Notes: a model not told the origin generated them from the letters alone. Shown: positions 1-8,862, counted from the stretch's first letter. The stretch is DNA of 64,000 nt from Streptomyces sp. NBC_00433 (GCA_036015235.1 CP107926.1:992001-1056000), one strand, 5' to 3'. Program-made: numbers and translations.

Positions 1-34
1 GCGCCCCCCACACGCCTTCGCCGGCCGGGACCGG

Positions 35-1102
35 TCAGACGCGGGCCGCCCAGTCGATCCGGTAGTCGAGGACCCAGTCGAGCGCGCCGTCGGGCGACGC
101 GTCGTTCAGCTTGGCGGCGGACGCGCGGGCACCGAGCGCGACGATGCCCTCGACGCGCTCCCTGCGCAGCTCCTCGTAGCGGGCCAGGGCCTGCTGCCTG
201 GGCAGGTCGCGCAGGCACTTGGCGAGCACCACCGCGTCCTCCAGCGCCATCGACGAGCCCTGCCCCGAGGTCGGCGTGGTGGCGTGCGCCGCGTCGCCGA
301 GCACGACCATGCCGTCCCGCGACCAGGTCGGCACGGTGGCCAGGTCGTGGGTGGGCAGCGCGTACAGGTCGGTGTAGGTCGCGCGGATCACGTCCGCCAC
401 GAAAGGCGGGGCCTCGGCGAAGGTGTCGAGCAGGCGCCCGGTGAGGGAGGCGCGGTCCATCGCCGCCAGTTCGGCCCGGCTCGGCTCCGCGCCCCAGGGC
501 AGGTTGGCGAACCACCACACCTCGCCCGTACCCGAACCGGCGTAGCCGAAGAAGCCCTTGGGACCGCGGACGAACTGCAGTTGCGCGGCTTCGCCGGGAG
601 CGTCCACGCCGGACGCGAAGCCGCCGAGGTTCAGCAGCGGTACGTAGCGTGTCGTGGGCGCGGCCGGATCGATGACGGACCTGGTGCGCGAGTGGATGCC
701 GTCGCAGCCGACGAGCAGGTCGCCGGCGAGGGTCGAGCCGTCGGCGAACCTCGCCACCACCCCGTCGGCGGTGGAGTAGGCGCCGACCAGCTTCCGGTCG
801 TGCTCGATCCGCGCGCCGCGCGCCGCCGCGGCCTCGCGCAGCAGCCGGTAGAGCCCGACGCGGCGGATCGGCGCGAAGCCGGAAGGGCCGACCGCGCCCG
901 CCAGCGACTCGTGCAGCACGGTCTCCTTCAGGCCCAGCACGTCGAGCGCGGCCAGGCCGTTCGGGGCGACCATCACCCACAGCCCGACATCCTTGTCCTC
1001 GGCCGGGCGTGCCTCGCAGACGGTGACGTCGACACCGATGGAACGCAGGGCGACGGCGGTGGCAGGACCGGCCACCCCGCCGCCGATGACCAGGGCGTGC
1101 AT
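35..1102 (-). CDS. FAD-dependent monooxygenase (aromatic hydroxylase type)
   Basis: Predicted 355-residue flavoprotein hydroxylase of the PHBH/UbiH fold, probably an oxygenase acting on an aromatic polyketide. The N-terminus has the FAD-binding GGGVAGPATA loop (about residues 7-16). The middle has the DG motif VGCDGIHSRTRS, and the C-terminal half has the second FAD motif LGDAAHATTPTSGQGSS. I start at the ATG at 1102 because MHALVIGGG is the usual start of the Rossmann fold and an AGAGGAG ribosome site lies just upstream; the open frame runs on to 1729 but that part is the shadow of the next gene. It begins 2 bases after the stop of the methyltransferase upstream and is the last gene of the minus-strand operon seen here. 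The substrate cannot be told from sequence. Confidence 0.9.
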   Translation of the reverse strand: MHALVIGGGVAGPATAVALRSIGVDVTVCEARPAEDKDVGLWVMVAPNGLAALDVLGLKETVLHESLAGAVGPSGFAPIRRVGLYRLLREAAAARGARIEHDRKLVGAYSTADGVVARFADGSTLAGDLLVGCDGIHSRTRSVIDPAAPTTRYVPLLNLGGFASGVDAPGEAAQLQFVRGPKGFFGYAGSGTGEVWWFANLPWGAEPSRAELAAMDRASLTGRLLDTFAEAPPFVADVIRATYTDLYALPTHDLATVPTWSRDGMVVLGDAAHATTPTSGQGSSMALEDAVVLAKCLRDLPRQQALARYEELRRERVEGIVALGARASAAKLNDASPDGALDWVLDYRIDWAARV

Positions 1103-1104
1103 CG

Positions 1105-1947
1105 CTAGCTCCTCTCTTCTCCGGTCGCGCGGGCGTGCACGATCCGGCCGCCGAACAGGTCGGGCAGCGACGGGTCGAGCCCGTAGCGCGCCAGGCAGTC
1201 GTGCCAGCCGACGTCGGCGACGCTGTCGAAGCCGGCGTCGGCCAGTTCCGCGGCGATGTCGGCCGGCGTGAAGAACGACCGCCACGGCTCGCCCGCCTTG
1301 GCCATCGCCTCGGCCTGGGCGGCGCGGGTGGCCTGGCGGTGCGGCGGCAGGGACTCGGCCGGCTGGTTGTAGTCGAAGACCAGTTCCGCGGGCGCGGGCA
1401 GCCGCGCCACGAAGCGCGCCGTGGCCAGCAGCGCGTCCCTGGTCAGGTAGGGGGCCACGCCGAGCAGCAGGAAGAAGGCCGGTGCGTGCCGGTCGAAGCC
1501 GGCCGCCGCGAGCCCCTCCTCCGCGGTCTGCTCGGCGAAGTCGACCGGGCAGAAGACGACGCTGTCCGGCACGCCGATGCCGGCCTCGGCCAGCCGTTCG
1601 CGCTTCCACGCCTGGGTGGCCGGCAGGTCGACCTCGAAGACCCGCAGCGCCGGATTCCGGTTCCGGTAGGCGAAGGTGTCCAGGCCCGCGCCCAGGACGA
1701 CCACCTGCCGGGTCCGGGCGGCGGCCCACAGCGCGTCCTCGGCGACCCGGTGGCGCAGCGCCATGAACAGCCGGACCTCGGCGGGCATGGCGGGCACACC
1801 GGCGGGCCGAGGGTCGTCGTCGGCGACGCCGCCGATGATGCGTACGGCCAGCGGGTCGGCGAAGACCGGTGGCGAGTCCGCGACCTGGTGGACGGCGCGG
1901 GCGCGCGCCGAACTCATTGCGGTACGGCTGGGCCGGCCCGTCTGCAT
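1105..1947 (-). CDS. SAM-dependent methyltransferase, LCM/TcmP-like family
   Basis: About 280 residues. The SAM-binding motif VVLGAGLDTFAYR and the following FEVDLPATQAWKRERL are typical of the leucine carboxyl methyltransferase-like family (TIGR00027 type), which includes TcmP-type O-methyltransferases of aromatic polyketide pathways. I use the ATG at 1947 because it lies about 7 bases after a GGAGGAG site; a GTG one codon earlier is also open. The ATG overlaps the TGA of the response regulator gene (TGATG), which suggests coupled translation. It is probably a tailoring O- or carboxyl-methyltransferase for the polyketide; the methylated position is unknown. Confidence 0.88.
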   Translation of the reverse strand: MQTGRPSRTAMSSARARAVHQVADSPPVFADPLAVRIIGGVADDDPRPAGVPAMPAEVRLFMALRHRVAEDALWAAARTRQVVVLGAGLDTFAYRNRNPALRVFEVDLPATQAWKRERLAEAGIGVPDSVVFCPVDFAEQTAEEGLAAAGFDRHAPAFFLLLGVAPYLTRDALLATARFVARLPAPAELVFDYNQPAESLPPHRQATRAAQAEAMAKAGEPWRSFFTPADIAAELADAGFDSVADVGWHDCLARYGLDPSLPDLFGGRIVHARATGEERS

Positions 1948-2603
1948 CACCGATCTCCTCCTGTGGTGGTCAGCCGCAGCCGCCGGGCGTAGCTGATCAG
2001 CTCCGCCCGGCGGCTGACGCCGAGCTTGACCTTGATCGACGCACGCTGTGCCTCGATGGTGCGTACCGAGAGACCCAGCTCGTCGGCGATCTGGGGATGG
2101 GTCAGGCCGTCGGCGATCAGCCCGAGCACCTCGCGCTCCCTGCGGCTCAGTTCGCCGTCGGGGTCGGTGTGCCGGTCGAGCAGGGACGCGCCGAGCGCCG
2201 GGTCGAGATAGCGGCCGCCCGCGGCGAGCGCGTCGACCGCGGCGACCAGTTCCTCGGCGGCGGCGTCCTTGGACAGGAAGCCGTGGGCGCCGGCGGCCAG
2301 CGACTCCCGTGCCGAGTCCAGGTCGTTGTGCATGGTGAGCATCAGCACCCGGGTGGCGGGCGAGACCGCCCGCACGGTGGGCAGCACGCAGAGGCTCAAG
2401 GTGCCGAGGAAGCTCAGGTCGAGCAGCAGCACGGTGGGCCGGTGCCGGTCCACCTGCTCGACGGTGCCTGCCAGGTCCGCCGCCTCGCCCACGACCCGGT
2501 AGCGCTCGTCGGGGAGCAGGGTGCGGATGCCGCAGCGCACCACGGGATGGTCGTCGCAGATCAGGATGGTCGGCCGGTACGCGCGGTCGGGCGGCGGCGT
2601 CAT
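1947..2603 (-). CDS. NarL/LuxR-family response regulator
   Basis: 218 residues. The receiver domain has the acidic pair in LICDDHPVVRCG, the phosphoacceptor Asp in VLLLDLSFLG and the conserved Lys in GFLSKDA. A GerE-type helix-turn-helix follows (LSRREREVLGLIADGL, then SVRTIEAQRASIKVKL). All key receiver residues are present, unlike in the second LuxR-type protein at 8106. Its ATG overlaps the stop of the histidine kinase gene (ATGA), so the two form a two-component pair. The pair lies between methyltransferase genes in the same operon, which points to pathway-specific control. Confidence 0.92.
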   Translation of the reverse strand: MTPPPDRAYRPTILICDDHPVVRCGIRTLLPDERYRVVGEAADLAGTVEQVDRHRPTVLLLDLSFLGTLSLCVLPTVRAVSPATRVLMLTMHNDLDSARESLAAGAHGFLSKDAAAEELVAAVDALAAGGRYLDPALGASLLDRHTDPDGELSRREREVLGLIADGLTHPQIADELGLSVRTIEAQRASIKVKLGVSRRAELISYARRLRLTTTGGDR

Positions 2604-3214
2604 CGCTGGACTTCCCCCTCGGGCACCGGATTCCTGGGCAGCGAGAGGGTCACGAAGGTCCCGGTGCCGCGGGACTGCACGGCCAGGTAGCCGCCCGCGT
2701 CCCTGGCCTGCGCGTACATCGCGGTCAGCCCGAAGTGCGGGCGGGCCGTGGCCGGTGCGAAGCGGCCGTCGTCGGACACCACGCAGACCAGCCGGTCCCG
2801 CCGTACGGCCACGGTGACCCCGGCGTGCCTGGCGCCGCTGTGCTTGGCGGTGTTGTGCAGCGCCTCGCGGACGATCCGGTAGGCGACCAGGTCGTTCCCC
2901 GCCCAGCGGCCGCGCGGTGCGGTGCGGCTCTCGACGCTGATGTGGATGCCGGTGGCCGACTGGAGGTCGTCCGCGGTGGCGGCCAGCGCGCTGGGCAGGT
3001 CCGCCTGCGGCGGTGTGTGCCGGGCGGAGCCGCTGATGAGGCGGCGCAGGTCGGCGATCTGGCGCTCCAGCACCAGCTTCAGGTCGGTGCCCAGTTCGCG
3101 GGGCAGCGGGCCGGGCCGGGCGAGCGCCCGGCCCAGCTGGATGCGGGCCACTGCCAGGTCCTGGAGCACGCCGTCGTGCAGATGCTGGGCCAGTTCGGGC
3201 AGTTCGCCGCTCAT
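2600..3214 (-). CDS. Short sensor histidine kinase (HisKA_3 type) without a sensor domain
   Basis: 204 residues. The protein starts almost directly at the phosphoacceptor helix (LAQHLHDGVLQDLAVARI, His near residue 12) and ends with an HATPase domain (N-box EALHNTAKHSG, G-box SDDGRFAPA and RPHFGLTAMYAQA). There is no membrane segment or input domain, so it must be cytosolic and either respond to a partner or be constitutive. NarX/DesK-like kinases are usually twice this length. It overlaps the methyltransferase gene upstream and the response regulator downstream by ATGA each time. Confidence 0.88.
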   Translation of the reverse strand: MSGELPELAQHLHDGVLQDLAVARIQLGRALARPGPLPRELGTDLKLVLERQIADLRRLISGSARHTPPQADLPSALAATADDLQSATGIHISVESRTAPRGRWAGNDLVAYRIVREALHNTAKHSGARHAGVTVAVRRDRLVCVVSDDGRFAPATARPHFGLTAMYAQARDAGGYLAVQSRGTGTFVTLSLPRNPVPEGEVQR

Positions 3215-3912
3215 CGCGCCCCCGGATGGCGTGCGGCGAACAGGCAGACCGCACCGGTCCTGACCGTCTCGACGTCGGTGAAGCGGGCGCGCAGCTCCTT
3301 GTCCAGGTCGTCGAGGCGGTCGTCGAGGTTGCTGAAGACCTCGCTGCGGTTGAGCTTGGCCAGCAGCTTGCCGGAGCGCTTCGTGTGGTGCGGGCCGCTG
3401 CCCAGCACGGTGCTGCCGAACACCCGGGCGCCGGGGCGCAGATACGGTGTCACGTGGTCGAACACCACCGACTTCTGGCGCATCGTCCCGGGCAGGCAGT
3501 GCAGGAGGAAGTTCATGCCGACCGAGTCGAACCGCCCGGCGCCCAGTTCGAACGGTCGGAAGGCGTCACCGACCCGGGTTTCCGGGTGATACCGGCTGAT
3601 CCGGTGCGCCGCGGTGGAAAGCACCACCTCGTTGAGGTCGACCAGGGTGATCGACGGGGATTTCACCGGAAACCTGCATTTGTCCAGAAACCAGCCGGTG
3701 CCGGGTCCGATATCCAGATGCGTCGCGCCGACCTGCCGGTCGTAATGTGCCAACATTTTGCCACGCGGGCAGCGCCACATGAACCGGCTCATCATGCCCA
3801 GCACGAACATGTCGTAGGCGGCGAGCATCGGCCGCTGATACGACTCGGCGGCGGCCTGAATACGGGCCTGCGTCGGTTCGGCGAGTTCGGTCTGCGCCGG
3901 GTTCGATTCCAT
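3211..3912 (-). CDS. Class I SAM-dependent methyltransferase
   Basis: 233 residues. Motif I is HLDIGPGTGWFLDKC and motif II ITLVDLNEVVLS; the rest fits a type-11/12 small-molecule methyltransferase. It is not of the LCM family seen in the two other methyltransferases of this operon, so it probably acts on a different position. It lies 14 bases after the upstream methyltransferase and overlaps the histidine kinase start. Substrate unknown; a polyketide tailoring role is inferred from the neighbours. Confidence 0.87.
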   Translation of the reverse strand: MESNPAQTELAEPTQARIQAAAESYQRPMLAAYDMFVLGMMSRFMWRCPRGKMLAHYDRQVGATHLDIGPGTGWFLDKCRFPVKSPSITLVDLNEVVLSTAAHRISRYHPETRVGDAFRPFELGAGRFDSVGMNFLLHCLPGTMRQKSVVFDHVTPYLRPGARVFGSTVLGSGPHHTKRSGKLLAKLNRSEVFSNLDDRLDDLDKELRARFTDVETVRTGAVCLFAARHPGAR

Positions 3913-3926
3913 ATCCTTCGTCCCGG

Positions 3927-4772
3927 TCAGTCGCGGGTCGCGGTGATGAACTGGCCGCCGGACAGCCGGCCGTCGGGGCGCCCGTAGCGCGGCCCCAGCT
4001 CGCCGCGGTCGGTGATCTCGATGGTCCAGCCCTGACCGGCCACCCAGTCCCTGCCGCCCGGTCCGAGGCCGCCGCGGACCATCGCGCTGATCCGGTCAGC
4101 GCCGGGCGTGGTGAGCGCCGCGGCGGCGGCCTGGGGGTCGGGGCCCGCCTTGTCGGAGTGCTCGAAGACCAGCCTGCTGCCGGGCGCGGACAGCCGGCCG
4201 ACGTCGGTGATGACCTGCCGCGCCTGCTCGGCGGTCAGGTAGGGCAGCACGCCCTCGGCGACCCACGCGGTCGGCCGGGCGGGGTCGAAGGTGCCGCCGG
4301 CCAGGCGCGCGGCGAAGTCTTCCCGCAGGTCGGCGTCGACCGCGGTGCGCGAACGGGCGGTCGGCCGGGCGCCGGCGTCGGCCAGCACCTTGTCCTTGAA
4401 GGCGAACGCCGAGGCGGTGTCCACCTCGAACACGTCGGCGCCGGGCAGCGGCAGCCGGAAGGCGCGGGCGTCGAGGCCGGCTCCGAGCAGCACCACCTGG
4501 GTGCAGCCGCCGGCCGCCGCCTCGCACACGAAGTCGTCGATGAACCGGGTGCGCACCACGCCGCGCGAGTAGAACAGGTCGACCCAGGCGGTCAGCGACG
4601 GCCACTCGCCCGGGTCGGACACCGCCTTGGCCACGTCGACGAACGACTGGGCGTACGGGTCGTGGAACAGCCGGTCGGGGCGGTCGGACTCCATGGCCCT
4701 GGCCATCGCCACGGCGACCGCGGTGATCCCTGCGCCGGCCGGTGCCTTTATCGGTGCTGCTGAGGCGTCCAT
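3927..4772 (-). CDS. SAM-dependent methyltransferase, LCM/TcmP-like family (second copy)
   Basis: About 281 residues of the same family as the gene at 1105-1947, with VVLLGAGLDARAFRLP, DVFEVDTASAFAFK and AEGVLPYLTAEQA. I prefer the ATG at 4772: the only GGAG ends right at the other possible ATG (4778) but lies 6 bases from 4772. First gene of the minus-strand operon; the 220-bp region to the divergent ACP gene must hold its promoter. Two distinct LCM-like enzymes in one pathway suggest two O-methylations or one O- and one carboxyl methylation. Confidence 0.88.
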   Translation of the reverse strand: MDASAAPIKAPAGAGITAVAVAMARAMESDRPDRLFHDPYAQSFVDVAKAVSDPGEWPSLTAWVDLFYSRGVVRTRFIDDFVCEAAAGGCTQVVLLGAGLDARAFRLPLPGADVFEVDTASAFAFKDKVLADAGARPTARSRTAVDADLREDFAARLAGGTFDPARPTAWVAEGVLPYLTAEQARQVITDVGRLSAPGSRLVFEHSDKAGPDPQAAAAALTTPGADRISAMVRGGLGPGGRDWVAGQGWTIEITDRGELGPRYGRPDGRLSGGQFITATRD

Positions 4773-4994
4773 TTTCATCTCCGGGCAATCGAGGAAATCA
4801 ATTGGAGCCAGTGAAGCACCGGGCGCGAAATAACGTCAATAATTCCGTGGGCCTGCATAAGATCATCCGCGAGGATGGGTCGGCCTCATTCTCGGGCATG
4901 AGTCGATTTAGTTCTCCAGGCTGAAGATAATCAGACCCATTATTGCGTAGCCTGAGTTGCCGGGTTCGTAGCCGAAATGCGAAGGGGAATCGCT
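4773..4994. promoter_or_regulatory. Divergent promoter region between tailoring operon and minimal PKS
   Basis: 222 bases between the outward-facing methyltransferase (-) and ACP (+) genes, clearly richer in A and T than its surroundings (for example around 4830-4860 and 4905-4950). Both operons must start here. I could not pick a single convincing -10/-35 pair. Confidence 0.55.
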
Positions 4995-5243
4995 GTGTCG
5001 ACATTCACAATTAGTGAGCTCATGGAGATCCTGGTCGTGAAAGCCGGGTTGCCGCGGTCCGCGGTCACCGCCGACCCGAGTGCCACGCTCAGCGACGTCG
5101 ACCTGGACTCGCTGGCGCAACTGCAGGTCAAGGCGGAGATCGAGGACCGCTACGGTATCGAGCTGGACGACGAGCATGCGCACGCGACCTTCGGCGAGCT
5201 GGTGACGCTGGTCAACGAGGAACTGAGCGAGCGGGCACGATGA
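4995..5243 (+). CDS. Acyl carrier protein of the type II PKS
   Basis: 82 residues, the normal size for a discrete polyketide ACP. The phosphopantetheine attachment serine is in [10 protein letters not shown] (Ser39). I start at GTG 4995, 7 bases after AAGGGGA; an upstream in-frame ATG at 4977 has no ribosome site and would include it in the coding part. The stop overlaps the KS-alpha start (ATGA). The gene order ACP, KS-alpha, KS-beta differs from the usual KS-alpha, KS-beta, ACP of aromatic clusters but the set is complete. Confidence 0.93.
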   Translation: MSTFTISELMEILVVKAGLPRSAVTADPSATLSDVDLDSLAQLQVKAEIEDRYGIELDDEHAHATFGELVTLVNEELSERAR

Positions 5244-6505
5244 GCGGCCGCCGGCGCATCGTGGTCACCGGGATCGGCGTGGTCGCGCCCGGTGGCGCCA
5301 CCCGGAAGGCGTTCTGGCAGCTGATCACCGACGGGCGCACCGCGACCCGCAGGATCTCGCTGTTCAACCCGGCGCAGTTCCGCTCCCAACTGGCCGCCGA
5401 GGTCGACTTCGACCCGCTCGCCGCGGGTCTGACCCGGCAGGAGGTCTTCCGCAACGACCGCTCCGTCCAGTTCGCGCTGGTCGCCGCCGACGAGGCGATG
5501 GCCGACTCGGGCCTGGACCTGGACGGCGGGTTCGACCACGACCGGATGGCGGTGTGCCTGGGCAGCGCGGTCGGCGCGAGCACCCGCCTTGAGGACGAAT
5601 ACGTGGTCGCCAGCGACGGCGGCCGGAACTGGCTGGTCGAGCCGGAGTTCGCCTCCGACTTCCTCTACCAGGCGTGGGTGCCCAGCAGCATGGCCGCCGA
5701 GGTCGCCTACCGCTACGGCGCGCACGGCCCGGCGTCGGTGGTCTCCACCGGCTGCACCTCGGGCATCGACGCGATCGGCCAGGCCTACCAGCTGATCCAG
5801 GACGACATGGCCGACATCATGGTCGCCGGCGCGAGCGACGCGCCCATCACGCCGATCTCGATCGCCTGCTTCGACGCCATCGGCGCCACCAGTACGCGCA
5901 ACGACGACCCCGAGCACGCCTCCCGCCCGTTCGACGCGACCCGCGACGGGTTCGTGATGGGCGAGGGATCGGCCGTGCTCATCCTCGAGGAGTACGAGCA
6001 CGCCCGGCGGCGGGACGCGCACATCTACGCGGAGATCGCCGGCTACGCCAACCGGTGCAACGCCTTCCACATGACCGGGCTGCGTCCCGACGGCCTGGAG
6101 ATGGCCGCCGCGATCGGCAGCGCGCTGGAGCAGGCCCGGCTGGACCCCACCGCACTGGACTACGTCAACGCGCACGGCTCGGGCACCAAGCAGAACGACC
6201 GGCACGAGACCGCCGCCATCAAGCGCAGCCTGGGCGCGCACGCCTTCCAGGTGCCGGTCAGCTCCATCAAGTCCATGGTCGGGCACTCCCTCGGCGCGAT
6301 CGGCTCCATCGAAGTAGCCGCCACCGCGCTGGCCATCGAGCACAACGTCGTGCCGCCCACCGCCAACTACGCCCACCCCGACCCGCTGTGCGACCTGGAC
6401 TACGTGCCCAACACCGCGCGGGACCACCGGGTGCGGGCCGCGCTGTCGGTCGGCAGCGGCTTCGGCGGCTTCCAGTCGGCGATCGTCCTGGCCGGGGTCC
6501 GCTGA
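5240..6505 (+). CDS. Type II PKS ketosynthase alpha
   Basis: 421 residues, FabF-like. The catalytic triad is complete: Cys172 in STGCTSGID, His in [11 protein letters not shown] and His in [18 protein letters not shown] and [11 protein letters not shown] are the forms found in aromatic-polyketide KS-alpha proteins. It elongates malonyl units on the ACP with the KS-beta at 6505. The start overlaps the ACP stop and the stop overlaps the KS-beta start (TGATG), so the three are made in step. A primary fatty acid role is unlikely because of the paired KS-beta. Confidence 0.95.
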   Translation: MSGRRRIVVTGIGVVAPGGATRKAFWQLITDGRTATRRISLFNPAQFRSQLAAEVDFDPLAAGLTRQEVFRNDRSVQFALVAADEAMADSGLDLDGGFDHDRMAVCLGSAVGASTRLEDEYVVASDGGRNWLVEPEFASDFLYQAWVPSSMAAEVAYRYGAHGPASVVSTGCTSGIDAIGQAYQLIQDDMADIMVAGASDAPITPISIACFDAIGATSTRNDDPEHASRPFDATRDGFVMGEGSAVLILEEYEHARRRDAHIYAEIAGYANRCNAFHMTGLRPDGLEMAAAIGSALEQARLDPTALDYVNAHGSGTKQNDRHETAAIKRSLGAHAFQVPVSSIKSMVGHSLGAIGSIEVAATALAIEHNVVPPTANYAHPDPLCDLDYVPNTARDHRVRAALSVGSGFGGFQSAIVLAGVR

Positions 6506-7773
6506 TGGCCGCCGTGATCACCGGGATCGGCGTCGTCGCGCCGACCGGCATCGGCGCGGCCGAGCACTGGCGCGCGACCCTCGCGGGTGAGTTGGCGGTG
6601 CGGCCCATCGAGGCCTTCGACGCCGGCCGCTACGCCACCACGCTGGCCGGCCAGGTGCCCGGTTTCGACGTCGCCGAGCACGTACCCGACCGGCTGGCCG
6701 TCCAGACCGACCGGTGGACCTGGCTCGCCTTCGCCGCGACCGGCATGGCCCTCGACGACGCGGGCTACGACCCCTCCGCCCACGACCCGTACGCCACCTC
6801 GGTCATCCTGGGCAGCGGTTCCGGCGGCAACGAATTCGGCCAGCGGGAGATCCAGGCGCTGTGGAGCCGGGGCCGCAAGGCGGTCGGCGCCTACCAGTCC
6901 ATCGCCTGGTTCTACGCCGCGAGCACCGGCCAACTGGCCATCCACCACGGTGCCAAGGGGCCCTGCGGGGTGCTGGTCTCCGACGCGGCGTCCGGCATCG
7001 ACAGCCTCGGCTGGGCCGACCGGGCGATCAGGCGCGGCACCGGCGCCGTGCTGGCCGGCGGCACCGAGGCCCCGATCGCGCCCTACGCGCTGACCGCCCA
7101 GATGGCGGGCGGCCGGCTGTCCACCGCGACCGACCCGCGGGCCGGCTACAAGCCGTTCGACCGGGCGGCCAACGGCCACCTGCCCGGCGAGGGCGGCGCG
7201 GTGCTGGTGGTGGAGGACGAGTCCGCCGCGCGTGCCAGGTCGGCGCCCGAGGGCTACGGCGTGATCGCCGGCTACGCGGCCACCCAGGACGCGCACCACT
7301 ACCGGGACACCGCACAGGACGGGCGGCAGTACGCCCGAGCGATCGAGTCGGCGCTGCGCCGGGCCGGCGCGCGCCCGGACGAGGTGGACCTGGTGCTCGC
7401 CGACGGCGCCGGGCGCCCGGACGCCGACGCCGCGGAAGCGGCGGCGCTGTGCTCGGTGTTCGGCCCGCACGGGGTGCCGGTCACCGCGCCGCAGGGCCTG
7501 GTCGGCCGACTGCTGGCCGGCGGCTCCGCGCTCAACGTGGCCACGGCGCTGCTGGCCATGCGGGCCGGCGTCGTCCCGCCGGTGGGCAACCTGGACGACC
7601 CCGACCCGGCCTACGGCCTCGACCTGGTGCGCGAACCGCGCGAACGCCGGCTCGACACCGTCGTGGTGACCGCGCGCGGCCAGGGCGGGTTCAACAGCGC
7701 GCTGGTGCTGCGCAGCCCCGCCGCGCAAGGCGTGAAGCGGCTCGCGTCGGGGGGGCCGGACGGCGGCAGATAG
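6505..7773 (+). CDS. Type II PKS ketosynthase beta / chain length factor
   Basis: 422 residues, homologous along its length to the KS-alpha next to it but without the catalytic Cys: the aligned segment reads VSDAASGID, with Ala161 at the Cys position. The Asn-Ala-His motif is also lost (VLADGAGRPD). Chain length factors usually carry a Gln at the Cys position, so Ala is unusual. The protein would form the KS/CLF dimer that sets chain length. The C-terminal tail after LVLRSPAAQ is longer than needed for the fold. Confidence 0.93.
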   Translation: MAAVITGIGVVAPTGIGAAEHWRATLAGELAVRPIEAFDAGRYATTLAGQVPGFDVAEHVPDRLAVQTDRWTWLAFAATGMALDDAGYDPSAHDPYATSVILGSGSGGNEFGQREIQALWSRGRKAVGAYQSIAWFYAASTGQLAIHHGAKGPCGVLVSDAASGIDSLGWADRAIRRGTGAVLAGGTEAPIAPYALTAQMAGGRLSTATDPRAGYKPFDRAANGHLPGEGGAVLVVEDESAARARSAPEGYGVIAGYAATQDAHHYRDTAQDGRQYARAIESALRRAGARPDEVDLVLADGAGRPDADAAEAAALCSVFGPHGVPVTAPQGLVGRLLAGGSALNVATALLAMRAGVVPPVGNLDDPDPAYGLDLVREPRERRLDTVVVTARGQGGFNSALVLRSPAAQGVKRLASGGPDGGR

Positions 7774-8105
7774 CGAGTACCCCCACGACTGACCGGGGGC
7801 GGGGCCGTGACACCACGTGGCCGCGAGGGCTTCTTCGAGTGCGAACAAGAAGGGTGCCCGCGCGGCCACCGTCATGCCGCGGCACCGCACCCGTCCGCTT
7901 CCGCGACTCCGCTCGGAGCCCGAGCCGGCTGTCCGCACTACGGCGGACGGCGGCACGGCCGTACCGGTATTCGGTGCGCTTGGCGCTGACTATAGGGGAG
8001 CGTACGGACGCCGGTTACGCGAGTGCGCGGCGGGGAGAGCCAACTGGTGGCGGTGATGTCTGCCCCACAAATCCACAGATGGTTTATCACTCTGCGGGGG
8101 TCTCG
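7774..8105. promoter_or_regulatory. Non-coding leader before the TTA-containing regulator
   Basis: 332 bases with no convincing gene. The short open frames here (for example 7807-7989) have no ribosome site and an amino acid make-up rich in His, Arg and Cys. The last 60 bases before the regulator are A/T-richer and probably hold its promoter. I see no clear hairpin after the KS-beta stop. Confidence 0.5.
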
Positions 8106-8801
8106 ATGGATATTGTCCGTGGTTTAGACGATTTGTTGCCGGTCGCAGTTTGTGGTGGTCCTGGCGTGTACCGGGCAGGCATGATGACTGTACTGCGGGG
8201 TATACAGGGGATCGATGTGGTCGTCGAATTCGACACCGCGAGTTACCACCCGGGTTTGCTGAAGGAGCATCAGCCGCGCGTGTTGCTGATGGACCTCGAC
8301 AGCTTCGACATCGAGGACCTGCTGTCGAGGCAGCTGGTGAGCCGGACCGCGGAGGAGTCGGTCAAGGTGCTCGCCCTGTCCGCCAACCTGGACCCGGGCA
8401 CGGCGCTCAAGGTGCTCCTCGGGGGCGCCCAGGGGTTCCTGCACAAGGACACGCCGGTGCAGGGGCTCGTGGACGCGATCCGGGCGGTGGACCGCGGCGG
8501 CGTGGCCCTCGATCCGCAGGTGGCCAGCGAACTGGTCACCGCGCTGCGCTTCAGCGGGCCTTCCGGTGTGCCGTCCGGGCCGGGGAACGGGGTGAAGCTC
8601 ACCCCCCGGCAGCGGCAGATCCTCGGCCTGATCGGCCACGGACTGACCAACGTGGAGATCGCCGACCAGCTGCAGCTGGGCAGACCCACGGTGAAGACGC
8701 ACATCTCCTCGCTGCTGCGCACGCTCGACCTGCGCGACCGGACCCAGCTGGCGGTCTACGCCTGTACGCACGGTTTCCGGGCGCACGCGGCGGTCCCCTG
8801 A
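8106..8801 (+). CDS. LuxR-type regulator with atypical receiver and a TTA codon
   Basis: 231 residues with a receiver-like domain and a C-terminal GerE helix-turn-helix (LTPRQRQILGLIGHGL, then RPTVKTHISSLLRTL). The first acidic patch of a receiver is missing: VAVCGGPGVYRAG replaces the usual VDDHP. The Asp of VLLMDLDSFD and the Lys of GFLHKDT remain. It may therefore work without phosphorylation, for example by binding a small molecule, as proposed for other atypical receivers of secondary metabolism. Codon 7 is TTA (8124-8126), so translation should need the bldA leucine tRNA. Start ATG 8106 follows a G-rich site; ATG 8079 is a possible alternative. Likely the pathway activator. Confidence 0.9.
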   Translation: MDIVRGLDDLLPVAVCGGPGVYRAGMMTVLRGIQGIDVVVEFDTASYHPGLLKEHQPRVLLMDLDSFDIEDLLSRQLVSRTAEESVKVLALSANLDPGTALKVLLGGAQGFLHKDTPVQGLVDAIRAVDRGGVALDPQVASELVTALRFSGPSGVPSGPGNGVKLTPRQRQILGLIGHGLTNVEIADQLQLGRPTVKTHISSLLRTLDLRDRTQLAVYACTHGFRAHAAVP

Positions 8802-8825
8802 CCCCGGGGGAAGTGAACGGCCGAC

Positions 8826-8862
8826 GGGCCGGCGGGCCTTGCCCGCCGGCCCGCTTCCTTTT
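8826..8862 (+). terminator. Rho-independent terminator after the regulator gene
   Basis: A perfect 12-bp stem (8826-8837 pairs with 8841-8852) around a CTT loop is followed by a T-rich run (8855-8862). It lies 24 bases after the regulator stop. Confidence 0.9.

Noticed and set aside
1103..1729. Upstream extension of the FAD monooxygenase frame
   Set aside because: It is the out-of-frame shadow of the methyltransferase gene; the fold starts at 1102 with a good ribosome site.
4995..7773. Primary fatty acid synthase genes
   Set aside because: KS-alpha has aromatic-PKS motifs and is paired with a Cys-less KS-beta, not with FabD, FabH or FabG.
7807..8056. Two 60-79-codon frames before the LuxR-type regulator
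   Set aside because: No ribosome site, odd composition and poor codon pattern.
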